Shown: positions 36,833-45,186 of the stretch, one piece after another | How the letters are laid out: each line of letters starts with the position of its first letter | How positions within the stretch are numbered: the stretch's first letter is position 1 | Origin: Salinicola peritrichatus | GTDB lineage: Bacteria > Pseudomonadota > Gammaproteobacteria > Pseudomonadales > Halomonadaceae | Assembly (NCBI RefSeq): GCF_003206715.1 | Contig: NZ_PZJU01000002.1 | Span: 62,001-126,000 of the forward strand | Length of the DNA stretch: 64,000 nt | Direction: 5' to 3' | Program-made: the position numbers and the translations under genes | Notes under the pieces: generated by a model | What the model was told of the DNA's origin: nothing | The model's input: only the letters and a program-made list of their open reading frames with translations | Databases searched by the model: none

Positions 36833-37612
36833 ATGCACTCGCCATTGCTTTCCATACTCATCCCCGCCAAGGACGAGGCCGGCAACCTGCCCGCCCTGCT
36901 CGACGAAATCGCTGATGCATTGGCGGGGGTCGATCACGAAGTCATCGTGGTCGACGATGCCTCGACCGACGATACCTGGGCGCTGCTGACACGGCGTGCG
37001 GCGGCGGATCGGCGTCTGCGCCCCCTGCGTCATGCGTGTAGCGCGGGGCAGAGCACCTCGCTATGGCAAGCGGCATGGGCCGCCAACGGAGAATGGCTGG
37101 CGACGCTGGATGGCGATGGCCAGAACGACCCGGCCGATATCCCCGCCCTGTTCGAGCGCGCCCGCCGCGGCGACGTGACCCTGGTCGCCGGCCATCGCAC
37201 CAACCGCCGTGACGACTGGCTCAAGCGGCTGTCGTCGAAAGTCGCCAACCGGGTCCGCTCGGCGCTGCTCAAGGACGCCACGCCGGACACCGGCTGCGGG
37301 CTGAAGGTGGTGCGCCGCGAGGCCTTCCTCTCCCTGCCCTACTTCGATCACATGCACCGCTTCCTGCCGGCGCTGATCCAGGCCCAGGGCGGCACCTGCG
37401 TATCGCTGCCGGTCAACCACCGCCCGCGTGGTGCAGGCGAATCCCATTATGGACTCAACAACCGTCTGTGGGTCGGTCTCGTCGACATGCTCGGCGTGAT
37501 GTGGCTGCGCCGACGGAGCCGGCTGCCGGCAACGTTCGAGGGCGCGCCGGCGCGGACCGACGTTCACACTGAGCCGGGCACGCCCAGCGTTCAGGGAGAA
37601 TCAACGCGATGA
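36833..37612 (+). CDS. Family 2 glycosyltransferase (polyprenyl-phosphate sugar transferase, ArnC/RgtE/DPM1 type)
   Basis: A 259-residue GT-A enzyme that would move a sugar from a nucleotide donor to polyprenyl phosphate on the cytosolic face of the inner membrane. The domain begins LLSILIPAKDEAGNLPALLD and has EVIVVDDASTDDTW, the DxD-like metal site LATLDGDGQND and the acceptor region PDTGCGLKVVRRE. Unlike ArnC it lacks the two C-terminal membrane helices. ATG 36833 starts the domain; an in-frame ATG at 36764 is possible but gives an unconserved leader. It overlaps the LABN gene by ATGA. With ArnT-like transferases next to it, it probably makes the lipid-linked donor for LPS decoration. Confidence 0.85.
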   Translation: MHSPLLSILIPAKDEAGNLPALLDEIADALAGVDHEVIVVDDASTDDTWALLTRRAAADRRLRPLRHACSAGQSTSLWQAAWAANGEWLATLDGDGQNDPADIPALFERARRGDVTLVAGHRTNRRDDWLKRLSSKVANRVRSALLKDATPDTGCGLKVVRREAFLSLPYFDHMHRFLPALIQAQGGTCVSLPVNHRPRGAGESHYGLNNRLWVGLVDMLGVMWLRRRSRLPATFEGAPARTDVHTEPGTPSVQGESTR

Positions 37613-37905
37613 GCCAGGAGTGGTTGTGGATCGTCATCGGTTTCATCGGCCAGACACTGTTTTCCGCCCGTTTCGTCATCCAGTGGCTGGCGAGCGAACG
37701 CGCCCGGCGCAGCATCGTCCCGGTCACGTTCTGGTTCTTCAGCCTGGGCGGCGGTGCCACGCTGCTGGCCTACGCGATCTACCGGCGCGATCCGGTGTTC
37801 ATCGCCGGCCAGGGAGCCGGGCTGATCATCTATGTCCGCAACCTGATGCTGATCCGACGGGAAAAACGCCATGACGCCAGCGCGCCCAGCAAGCGTGGCG
37901 TATAA
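37609..37905 (+). CDS. Small membrane protein with lipid-A-disaccharide-synthase N-terminal (LABN) domain
   Basis: A 98-residue inner-membrane protein with three helices. The signature FIGQTLFSARFVIQWLASER and PVTFWFFSLGGGATLLAYA is the LABN domain, found at the N-terminus of some LpxB proteins and as a stand-alone protein in polyprenyl-sugar operons. It starts within the stop of the GT2 gene and is followed by the ArnT-like gene. Its biochemical function is not established; position suggests help in handling or flipping the lipid-linked sugar. Confidence 0.85.
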   Translation: MSQEWLWIVIGFIGQTLFSARFVIQWLASERARRSIVPVTFWFFSLGGGATLLAYAIYRRDPVFIAGQGAGLIIYVRNLMLIRREKRHDASAPSKRGV

Positions 37906-37933
37906 AAGTCATTCCTGACGGAAACCTCGCTCA

Positions 37934-38088
37934 GAATTTGTTTACGATCTCGCGAGCTAAAGCCTCTATTTTTGGATAAGTCGGGGCGAAAACACTTGAG
38001 AAAGCGGAGTTTACATGGGGTTAAATGAGCATTCCGAAAGTGTTTTCAACAATGTTTGGCCGACGCGCAGCAGATCGTAGACAGGTTC
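37934..38088. mobile_element. MITE-like element 3 (155 bp) inserted at the start codon of the arnT-like gene
   Basis: The inverted ends GAATTTGTTTACGATCT (37934-37950) and, in reverse complement of the right end, GAACCTGTCTACGATCT (14 of 17 identical) are flanked by a TCA duplication (37931-37933 and 38089-38091). The right TCA includes the A of ATG 38091. An inner inverted repeat GAAAACACTT/AAGTGTTTTC and the segment ACATGGGGTTA, also present in MITE 1, suggest a related family with different tips. Confidence 0.75.
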
Positions 38089-38090
38089 TC

Positions 38091-39824
38091 ATGCGACGCC
38101 TCTGGACCGATCCCACCCAAACGCAATACCGGCGCGCCTGGTTGCTGCTCGTGCTGTTCTCCATCGTGCTTCTGGGTATCGGTATCGGTCTGCGCGATCC
38201 CTGGCCCGCCGACGAGCCCCGCTTTGCCCTCAACGCGCTCGAGATGCTCAGGACCGGCCAGTTCTGGTTTCCCCATCGCGGCGGTGAGCTCTATCCCGAC
38301 AAGCCGCCGGTGTTCATGTGGGCCTCGGCGATCGCCATTTGGCTGACCGGCTCGGTCCGGTTGGGCTTTCTGATTCCGACGGCGCTCGGCGCTCTGGGCA
38401 CGCTGCTGCTGGTGGTCGATCTCTGTCGTCGCCTGCATGGTCGCCGGGTCGCGCTGCTCGCGGGCGTGGCCCTGCTGAGCGCATTCCAGTTCGTGTTGCA
38501 GGCCAAGACCGCGCAGATCGACATGATGCTGACCTTCTTCACTACCCTCGGCAGCTACGGCCTGCTGCGCCATGCCCTGCTCGGCCCGGCCCGGCGCTGG
38601 TGGCTGATCGGCTGGGCGGCGATGGGGATCGGCATCATCACCAAGGGCGTCGGCATATTGCCGTTGACGCTGCTGCCGGCCTGGCTCTGGTTCGCCCATC
38701 GCGACAAGGTCTCGCGCCTCGCGTTCAAGGACCTGCTGCAGGGCGTCGGCGTATTGCTGCTGTGCATCGCCGTCTGGGGCGTGCCGATGATTCTGATCGC
38801 GACCTTCAGCGGCGATCCTGGCCTCGCGGCGTATCGCGACGATATCCTGTTCAAGCAGACCGGCCAGCGCTATGCCGATTCCTGGGCCCATCTCGAACCC
38901 TGGTACTACTATCTGGTCAAGGTGCTGCCCTGGGCCTGGATGCCGCTGACTCTGGCGTTTCCGTGGGCGATTCCGGCCTGGTGGCGCCGGTTGCGACGGT
39001 TAGACGCGCGAACATGGCTCCCGCTCAGTTCGGTCGTCCTGGTCGTGATCTTCTTCTCCCTATCGCCCGGAAAACGTGGCGTCTACATGCTGCCGACCTT
39101 GCCGTTGCTGGTCATGGCGCTGGCGCCGCTGCTGCCGGGGTTGCTGGCCAAACGCCGGCTACACTGGCTCGGCTTCGGCCTGCTGGCCCTGTTGGGCGGC
39201 GTGCTGCTGGTGGCCGGCGTGCTCGGCGCGGCGGGGTTGCCCGCGCTGGCCGAGCTGGCGGCGCGCCACGCGGTCTCGCCCTGGGGCTGGTGGATCGTCA
39301 TCGGTGCCATCGCCATCGGGCTGCTGGCATGGGCGCGGCCGCGTCGGGGCCTCTATGCGCTGGGTAGCTGGCTGGTCGTGTTCTGGATCAGCTGGTCGAC
39401 CTGGGGTTATGCGTTGCAGGACCACGCCCGCTCGCCTCGCGACATGATGACCGAAGTCGCCGCCATTACCGGGCCGACGGCGTGGCTGGCGCTACCCGAC
39501 TTCGACGAGGAGTTCCTGCTGCAGTCGCGTCAGCCTTCCGTCCAGTTCGGCGACAAGACGCCGGCAAAAGCGCAGTTCCGGCGTGCCTTCGCCTGGCTTC
39601 AGGCCGACCCCGACCGGTGGATGTTGGCGATGAAACGCCAGGCGGAGAATTACCCCTGTATCGACCGTGGCCAGATCCATGACCTGGGTATCCAGAACGG
39701 CGACCACTGGTGGCTGGTTCCGGCGACGGCCGTGCAGGCCTGCCGGGGAGACGCTCGGGCAGCGCCGCTGTTCATCGCCCCGACCAGCTTGCCGGAGGAA
39801 TCCGGCGATGCGCCGAAGGTTTAG
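38091..39824 (+). CDS. ArnT/PMT-family integral-membrane glycosyltransferase
   Basis: A 577-residue GT-C enzyme with about 11-12 membrane helices. The first periplasmic loop carries the catalytic acidic motif PADEPRFALNALEML and YPDKPPVFMW, typical of ArnT and other polyprenyl-phosphate-sugar:lipid A transferases. The start was ATG 38091 before MITE 3 inserted there. The frame is open through the MITE right end to ATG 38025 (22 extra residues, MSIPKVFSTMFG...), preceded by GGGG, so translation may now start in the element. It is the third gene of the GT2-LABN-GT set, and probably moves the lipid-linked sugar to LPS. Confidence 0.88.
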   Translation: MRRLWTDPTQTQYRRAWLLLVLFSIVLLGIGIGLRDPWPADEPRFALNALEMLRTGQFWFPHRGGELYPDKPPVFMWASAIAIWLTGSVRLGFLIPTALGALGTLLLVVDLCRRLHGRRVALLAGVALLSAFQFVLQAKTAQIDMMLTFFTTLGSYGLLRHALLGPARRWWLIGWAAMGIGIITKGVGILPLTLLPAWLWFAHRDKVSRLAFKDLLQGVGVLLLCIAVWGVPMILIATFSGDPGLAAYRDDILFKQTGQRYADSWAHLEPWYYYLVKVLPWAWMPLTLAFPWAIPAWWRRLRRLDARTWLPLSSVVLVVIFFSLSPGKRGVYMLPTLPLLVMALAPLLPGLLAKRRLHWLGFGLLALLGGVLLVAGVLGAAGLPALAELAARHAVSPWGWWIVIGAIAIGLLAWARPRRGLYALGSWLVVFWISWSTWGYALQDHARSPRDMMTEVAAITGPTAWLALPDFDEEFLLQSRQPSVQFGDKTPAKAQFRRAFAWLQADPDRWMLAMKRQAENYPCIDRGQIHDLGIQNGDHWWLVPATAVQACRGDARAAPLFIAPTSLPEESGDAPKV

Positions 39825-39858
39825 GAAAACGCTACAGGTACAAAGGGCGCGGAGCGTA

Positions 39859-41262
39859 TCAAGGATCGGCTCCCTGATCCCATTCCAGGCGCACTTCCAG
39901 GCCGCCGCCGGGCCGATTCGCCAGCGTCAGCGTCACCCGCTGGCGTTCGGCCAGTTCCACAGCGATCGCCAGGCCCAGCCCGCTGCCGCTGATGCGTTGA
40001 TCGGCGGCGCGCTGGAAACGCTGGGTGACCGCTTCGAGCAGCGCCTCGGGAATGCCGGGGCCGGTATCGACAATCTTCAGCCAGGGCCGGGCGTTCCCGC
40101 ACCCCATGGAGACAGTCACCGCTCCCCCTTCGGGGGTGTAGCGCAGGGCGTTGTCGAGCAGGTTGCGAATCAGGATCCCCAGCTCGGTAGGATTGCCCCG
40201 CACCGTGATCGGTTCGCCATCCTTCACGTTCAGATTCTGCCGCTGGGCTTCCGCCAGCGGCCACAGATCGGCCGCCAGGTCGAGTACCAGCGATGAGAGT
40301 TCCACCGACTCGAAGTCCGGCCCTTCGCCGTGCAAATCCAGCCGCGCCAACAACAGCAATTGCTCGACCACCCGCTGCAAGCGTTCGATACCGTTGTAGG
40401 CCTTGTCCAACGCGCTCGGTTCGCCGTAGCGGGCGTTGTCGAGGTGAATCTTCATCGCCGCCAGCGGCGTACGCAGCTCGTGGGCGGCATCGACGGTGAA
40501 GCGCCGCTCGCGCTCGAGGGTCTGGCCCAGGCGCCCGATGAAATCGTTGAGCGCCGCGCGCAGCGCCTGCAATTCCCGCGGCAGGGTTACGCGGATCGGG
40601 CGCAGATCCCTTTCGCCGCGCGTCTGGACCTGCCGCGACAATTGATCGATCGGTCGCAGGCCGCGCCGGATCAAACGCGCGATCAGCCACAGCAGTATCG
40701 GTAACGCAAATAGCAGCGGAATGAAGTTGCCCAACGCCACCTTGTCGGAAAGTTCGTCCTGGAAGGCTTCCCGCAACCCCACGCTCAGCCAGCGCCCGCC
40801 CTCGATCGGCATACTGAACACGCGCCAGCGATGACCGTCGAAGGATTGCCAGCGATATCCCTCCTCGGCCGGTGCCGGGAAGGCTTCGGCATCCCGATGC
40901 CAGCGCGGCCCCATCAGGACCGGCTGACGCTGGGCGTCCCAGAACCCCAGCGACAGCATGCTCTCTTCATGGATGTAACGTTTCGGGTCACCAACTTTGT
41001 CGACGAGGGTCGAGGTCTGGCCATACCAGCGCGCGAAATGCTGCGGCTGGGAGAGCCGTTCGGCGATCGCCGCGTACTCCGCCGGCGTGGTGTCGACATC
41101 GACCAGCGCCGAGACGACCCGCGCCTGCAGGCTCAGTTGGGCGTCGAAAATCTCTTCCATCTCATGGTGCGTGATGTAGTAGGCCGCCGTCACGGCCAGC
41201 GCCATCACCACCAGCAACACGCCAGCCAGTGTCAGATTGAGGTAGCGACGAATCGATGTCAT
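39859..41262 (-). CDS. Sensor histidine kinase of the PmrB/QseC type
   Basis: A 467-residue inner-membrane kinase. Helix 1 is YLNLTLAGVLLVVMALAVTA, a periplasmic sensor region of about 130 residues follows, then helix 2 (IPLLFALPILLWLIA) and a HAMP-like linker. The phospho-acceptor His is in VDAAHELRTPLAAMKIHLDN, the N box in LIRNLLDNALRYTPEGG, and G boxes in VDTGPGIPE and SGSGLGLAIA. It is cotranscribed with the response regulator through an ATGA overlap (41259-41262). It sits between two ArnT-like genes, so envelope or cationic-peptide sensing is likely but inferred. Confidence 0.9.
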   Translation of the reverse strand: MTSIRRYLNLTLAGVLLVVMALAVTAAYYITHHEMEEIFDAQLSLQARVVSALVDVDTTPAEYAAIAERLSQPQHFARWYGQTSTLVDKVGDPKRYIHEESMLSLGFWDAQRQPVLMGPRWHRDAEAFPAPAEEGYRWQSFDGHRWRVFSMPIEGGRWLSVGLREAFQDELSDKVALGNFIPLLFALPILLWLIARLIRRGLRPIDQLSRQVQTRGERDLRPIRVTLPRELQALRAALNDFIGRLGQTLERERRFTVDAAHELRTPLAAMKIHLDNARYGEPSALDKAYNGIERLQRVVEQLLLLARLDLHGEGPDFESVELSSLVLDLAADLWPLAEAQRQNLNVKDGEPITVRGNPTELGILIRNLLDNALRYTPEGGAVTVSMGCGNARPWLKIVDTGPGIPEALLEAVTQRFQRAADQRISGSGLGLAIAVELAERQRVTLTLANRPGGGLEVRLEWDQGADP

Positions 41263-41921
41263 GCCACGCGGCTGTCCAGCCGGTAGCCGATGCCACGCAC
41301 GGTGGTGATCAGATGCTTGTCGAGCTTGCGCCGCAAATGGTGCACGTGAACTTCGAGGGCGTTGGAGCCCACCTCTTCGCCCCAGCCATAGAGCAGGCTC
41401 TCGAGCTTGGGCCGCGACATCACCTTGTCGCGATTCCGTGCCAGCTCGAGCAACAGCGCGAACTCGCGCCGGCCGAGGGTGATCGGCTTGCCCTCCCAAC
41501 AGACCTCGCGCTGCGCTTCGTCGATGCTCAGCCGGCCGATGGCCAGCAGTTGCGTCGAGCGCCCTTCCGCGCGCCGCGTCACCACGCGCATGCGGGCGAG
41601 CAGTTCATGCAGATCGAAAGGTTTGAGCACGTAATCGTCGGCGCCGGCATCGAGTCCCTGGACACGCTGCTCGATGGCGTCCCGGGCCGTGAGAATGATC
41701 ACCGGCAGCGAAGAGTGGCGCCGAATCTCCCTGAGCACGGCGAGGCCATCGATATCCGGCAGGCCCAGATCCAGGATCACCAGCGAGAATGGCTCGACAC
41801 GCACCGCTTCCAGCGCATCGCGACCCTTGGTCAACCAGTCGACGACATAGCCTTCCCGAATCAGTGCCGTCCGAATGCCGTCTCCCAGCAGGGGATCGTC
41901 TTCCACCAACAGTACGCGCAT
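41259..41921 (-). CDS. OmpR-family response regulator (PmrA/QseB type)
   Basis: A 220-residue regulator with an N-terminal receiver domain (MRVLLVEDDPLLGDGIRTAL; phospho-accepting Asp in SLVILDLGLPDIDG; Lys in DYVLKPF) and a C-terminal winged-helix DNA-binding domain (VHVHHLRRKLDKHLITTVRG). Start at 41921 opens the receiver domain; longer starts are not conserved. It is the first gene of the regulator-kinase pair. A PmrA-box-like repeat (41991-42007) stands 70 bp upstream, suggesting autoregulation. Confidence 0.92.
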   Translation of the reverse strand: MRVLLVEDDPLLGDGIRTALIREGYVVDWLTKGRDALEAVRVEPFSLVILDLGLPDIDGLAVLREIRRHSSLPVIILTARDAIEQRVQGLDAGADDYVLKPFDLHELLARMRVVTRRAEGRSTQLLAIGRLSIDEAQREVCWEGKPITLGRREFALLLELARNRDKVMSRPKLESLLYGWGEEVGSNALEVHVHHLRRKLDKHLITTVRGIGYRLDSRVA

Positions 41922-41990
41922 CGCCGTGTCCGTTTTCCAACCGTGCCATCGGGCTCGAAAGAGCCGGTCAGCGTATTGAGGCACACCTAG

Positions 41991-42007
41991 CTTAACGCTT
42001 TCTTATC
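41991..42007 (-). promoter_or_regulatory. PmrA-box-like direct repeat in the divergent promoter region
   Basis: CTTAAC-GCTTT-CTTATC read on the plus strand: two related hexamers with the 11-bp period typical of OmpR/PmrA binding. It lies upstream of the response regulator (minus strand) and 80 bp before the GT39 gene (plus strand). Confidence 0.45.
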
Positions 42008-42055
42008 GCCACCCAATCCTGGGATGACATTCGCCATGTTCCGCCGTCCGATGTC

Positions 42056-42072
42056 GATAATATTTCCTTAAG
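42056..42072 (+). promoter_or_regulatory. Second PmrA-box-like repeat, immediately upstream of the GT39 gene
   Basis: On the minus strand it reads CTTAAG-GAAAT-ATTATC, again hexamers with a 5-bp spacer. One hexamer is perfect (CTTAAG) and the other weak. It ends 15 bases before the proposed GTG start, so either it overlaps the promoter or the start lies further downstream. Confidence 0.4.
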
Positions 42073-42086
42073 GCTGGGCGCGCAGG

Positions 42087-43754
42087 GTGACGACTCGAGT
42101 CGAGCTTGGGTGCCTTATCGTGATCACCGCTCTGAAAACCGCGCGTTACCTGCATCCCCTGCGCTGGGAGGCGAGCCATCGCGACACGCTGATCATCGCC
42201 TTGCTGTGGTTGATGGCGCTCGTCGGCGCGCTGGCACGGCCGTTGTTGCCGATCGACGAAACCCGCTATGTCTCGGTCGCCTGGGAAATGTGGCAGGCGC
42301 ATGCCGGCTGGGTGCCGCTGATGAACGGCGAGGCCTACGCCGACAAGCCGCCGCTGCTGTTCTGGCTGATCCATGCCGGTTGGATGCTGTTCGGCGTCAA
42401 CGACTGGTGGCCCAGGCTGATCGCGCCGCTGGCCGCGCTGGTCGCCATGGGGCATCTCTACCGCATTGCCCGTCGTCTCGGTTATGCCGGCAGCCGTGCG
42501 CGCCTCGCGCCCATGGCGCTGATGGCGATGCTGATGTGGAACCTCTACAGCGGTGCGCTGATGTTCGACATTCTGCTCAGCGCCTGCCTGCTGGGAGCGA
42601 TCAGTCCGTTGATCGCCGGCCAACTGACCACCCGCAAAAGCGTTGTCAGCGGGCTCTGGCTGGGGCTGGCGCTGCTGGCCAAGGGGCCGGCGGTATTCGT
42701 CACCCTGGCGCCGATTGTGCTCGGCATGCCGTGGTGGCGCGCAACCCGCCTGGGCGCCGATGGCCGTTGGCGGCTGGGGCTGGCGCTGCTGTTGGGTATC
42801 GTCGTGCTGTTGTGCTGGGCGCTCCCGGCGGCCTGGCTGGGCGGCGGCGACTATGCCCGCGACCTGCTCTGGGGTCAGAGCGTCGACCGGCTCCACGATT
42901 CCATGGCCCATGCCCAACCGTTGGGCTGGTATCTCCCCTGGCTGCCGCTGTTAGCCTTCCCCTGGTCGCTGTGGCCGGCGGCCTGGCCCCGCCTGCCGCG
43001 CTACCGACATCAACGCCTGGCCTGGATCTGGCTGGTGGTGCCGTTGATCGCGTTTTCGCTGATCAGCGGCAAGCAGGTCCACTATCTGATGCCGCTGCTG
43101 CCGGCGCTGGCCCTGCTGATCATGGATCGCCTCGGTCGAGCGCAAGAGGACGGTAGAGATACCGGCCGGGCACGCGCTGCCGCGCTAGCCATCGTCGCTC
43201 TCGGCGTGGCCGGGCTGATCCTGGCGGTCATCGGTGTCGGCGCGCTCGATCGCTCGACGCTGTCGCCCTTCGGTGCGGTGGCGCTGATCGCCTGGGGCTG
43301 GCTGCTCTATCGGCGGCGCTGGCCATCGCCGCGCGTGGCGGCGCGCGGTCTGGCCCTGGGTACGGGTGTCGCCGTGTTGATCGTCACCCAGGCGATGCTG
43401 GGCCCGCTGTGGAGCCGTTACGACGTCGGCCGGCCAAGTGCGCTGCTGGCCAAGCTCGAACTCGAGGGCGTGCCGGTCGCCTTCGACGGCAACGGCTATC
43501 AAGCGACGTTCCAGTTCGCCGGACGCTTGACGCGACCGCTCGCGACACTGGACGGCTCGTCGACCGCGCTCTGCGGGTTCCGTCGCCAGACACCCACGGG
43601 CTGGATCGTCGGTCGTGACCGGGATATGCGCCCATTCATCGTCAACGACAACGCCGTTCACGTTTTCGAATATCGCGGAGGGAAACTCGACATCGCGCCG
43701 ATCCGCGCCCTTTTCCCGAGCGGGAACGAGGCCGGCTGTCCCGATCGCCGCTAA
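42087..43754 (+). CDS. ArnT/PMT-family (GT39/GT83) membrane glycosyltransferase
   Basis: A second GT-C enzyme of 555 residues with many helices. The catalytic loop is seen as PLLPIDETRYVSVAWEMW and YADKPPLLFWLIH, the same motif as the transferase at 38091. GTG 42087 gives an 11-residue leader; GTG 42120 is an alternative start. It is divergent from the two-component system and 47 bp before the epimerase gene. Two transferases of this type in one locus suggest two acceptor sites or two acceptor lipids. Confidence 0.87.
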   Translation: MTTRVELGCLIVITALKTARYLHPLRWEASHRDTLIIALLWLMALVGALARPLLPIDETRYVSVAWEMWQAHAGWVPLMNGEAYADKPPLLFWLIHAGWMLFGVNDWWPRLIAPLAALVAMGHLYRIARRLGYAGSRARLAPMALMAMLMWNLYSGALMFDILLSACLLGAISPLIAGQLTTRKSVVSGLWLGLALLAKGPAVFVTLAPIVLGMPWWRATRLGADGRWRLGLALLLGIVVLLCWALPAAWLGGGDYARDLLWGQSVDRLHDSMAHAQPLGWYLPWLPLLAFPWSLWPAAWPRLPRYRHQRLAWIWLVVPLIAFSLISGKQVHYLMPLLPALALLIMDRLGRAQEDGRDTGRARAAALAIVALGVAGLILAVIGVGALDRSTLSPFGAVALIAWGWLLYRRRWPSPRVAARGLALGTGVAVLIVTQAMLGPLWSRYDVGRPSALLAKLELEGVPVAFDGNGYQATFQFAGRLTRPLATLDGSSTALCGFRRQTPTGWIVGRDRDMRPFIVNDNAVHVFEYRGGKLDIAPIRALFPSGNEAGCPDRR

Positions 43755-43801
43755 CAGGGAAACGAAACTCATCGCTCTTGGGTCACCATTCAGGAAATAT
43801 C

Positions 43802-44785
43802 ATGAAAATACTCGTTACCGGCGCGGCCGGATTCATCGGCTTTCATCTTGCCGACCGCCTCGCCCGGGATGGGCACGACATCGTCGCGCTGGACAATCTC
43901 AACGACTATTACGCCGTGTCACTGAAGCAGGCACGTCTCGAGCAGTTATCCGGCGTGCCCTTTCATGCCGTCGACATCGCCGATCTGCCGGCACTGGAGA
44001 AGCTGTTCGCCCGGGAGCGCTTCAGCCACGTCGTGCACCTCGCGGCCCAGGCCGGCGTGCGCCATTCGGTCGAACATCCCCATCAGTACGGCCACAGCAA
44101 TCTCACCGGCTTTCTCAACCTGCTGGACCTCTGTCGACGTTACCGGATCGAGCATCTGCTCTACGCTTCGTCGAGCTCCGTCTATGGCCGCCAGGAGACG
44201 CTGCCCTTCCGCGAGACGGACCCGTGCGACCGGCCCGCCTCGATTTACGCCGCCACCAAGCGCGCCAACGAGTTGATGGCCTATAGCTATGCCGATCTAC
44301 ATCGGCTGCCGGCCACCGGCATGCGCTTTTTCACCGTTTACGGCCCTTGGGGGCGCCCCGACATGGCACCGTGTCTGTTTGCCGCCAGCCTGCTGCGGGG
44401 CGAGCCGATCGATGTGTTCAACCACGGCCGCATGGCGCGCGATTTCACCTATATCGACGACGTGGTGGAGTGCATCGTGCGCCTGCTGCCGCTTGCCCCG
44501 GACGGGCGCGGTGGCACGCCGCACGATATCTACAACCTGGGCCGCGGCGAACCGGTCGCCCTGCTCGACTTCGTGGAGACCCTGGAGCGCGCCCTCGACA
44601 TCCCGGCCATCAGGCACTTCAAGCAGATGCAGCCCGGCGACATCGAGCGGACCTGGGCCGATACCGGCAAGCTGCGCTCGGCGATCGATTACACCCCGCG
44701 GGTCCCGCTGGAAAGGGGCATCGAACGTTTCGTCGCCTGGCTGCTGGACTATCGCGGTCTGCTGCTCGATGCGATGGCCGCTTGA
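43802..44785 (+). CDS. NAD-dependent sugar epimerase, probably UDP-glucuronate 4-epimerase
   Basis: A 327-residue extended SDR. The NAD motif is GAAGFIGFHLADRLARDG, and the catalytic triad is in ASSSSVYG and SIYAATKRANELMAYSY. The motif LDNLNDYYAVSLKQARL and RFFTVYGPWGRPDMAP are characteristic of UDP-glucuronate 4-epimerases, which make UDP-galacturonate in the cytosol. ATG 43802 is supported by AGGAA; an upstream in-frame ATG (43778) is less likely. Position after the ArnT-like gene suggests it supplies the sugar donor of the locus. Confidence 0.87.
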   Translation: MKILVTGAAGFIGFHLADRLARDGHDIVALDNLNDYYAVSLKQARLEQLSGVPFHAVDIADLPALEKLFARERFSHVVHLAAQAGVRHSVEHPHQYGHSNLTGFLNLLDLCRRYRIEHLLYASSSSVYGRQETLPFRETDPCDRPASIYAATKRANELMAYSYADLHRLPATGMRFFTVYGPWGRPDMAPCLFAASLLRGEPIDVFNHGRMARDFTYIDDVVECIVRLLPLAPDGRGGTPHDIYNLGRGEPVALLDFVETLERALDIPAIRHFKQMQPGDIERTWADTGKLRSAIDYTPRVPLERGIERFVAWLLDYRGLLLDAMAA

Positions 44786-44868
44786 GAACCCGGGCACCGG
44801 CCGCGAGTCTCGTCGGAATGGCCGGCATGGCGTAGGATGACGTCACCGGCCACCCGACGAGTCCGTTC

Positions 44869-45174
44869 ATGTCGATCAGCAAGACCCGCACCAGCTTCTA
44901 TCGCCGACTCTATGTCGCCCACTTGATCGATGGCGGCCGTGCCAGCAGCGTGCCGGCGATCGTCGAGGCTACCGGCATGCCCCGGCGCACCGCGCAGGAC
45001 ACCCTGGCGGCGCTGGCCGAGCTCGATATCCGCTGCGAATTCGAGCAGGCCGCAGGCGAGCGCCATCGGATCGGTCGCTATGTGATCCGCGACTGGGGCC
45101 CGATCGCGCCGGACTGGGTGGCCCGCCATGCCGAAGAGCTCGCCCGCACCCTCGGTTATCCGCCACCGCCTTGA
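44869..45174 (+). CDS. Winged-helix DNA-binding protein
   Basis: A 101-residue protein. Residues 10-60 form a winged helix-turn-helix (YRRLYVAHLIDGG, VPAIVEATGMPRRTAQDTL, ALAELDIRCEFEQ). It ends 12 bp before cobO and is surely cotranscribed. Such small wHTH genes adjoin cobO in other gammaproteobacteria; it may regulate the cobalamin salvage genes, but no target site is visible. Confidence 0.8.
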   Translation: MSISKTRTSFYRRLYVAHLIDGGRASSVPAIVEATGMPRRTAQDTLAALAELDIRCEFEQAAGERHRIGRYVIRDWGPIAPDWVARHAEELARTLGYPPPP

Positions 45175-45186
45175 CCGGAGTCTATC

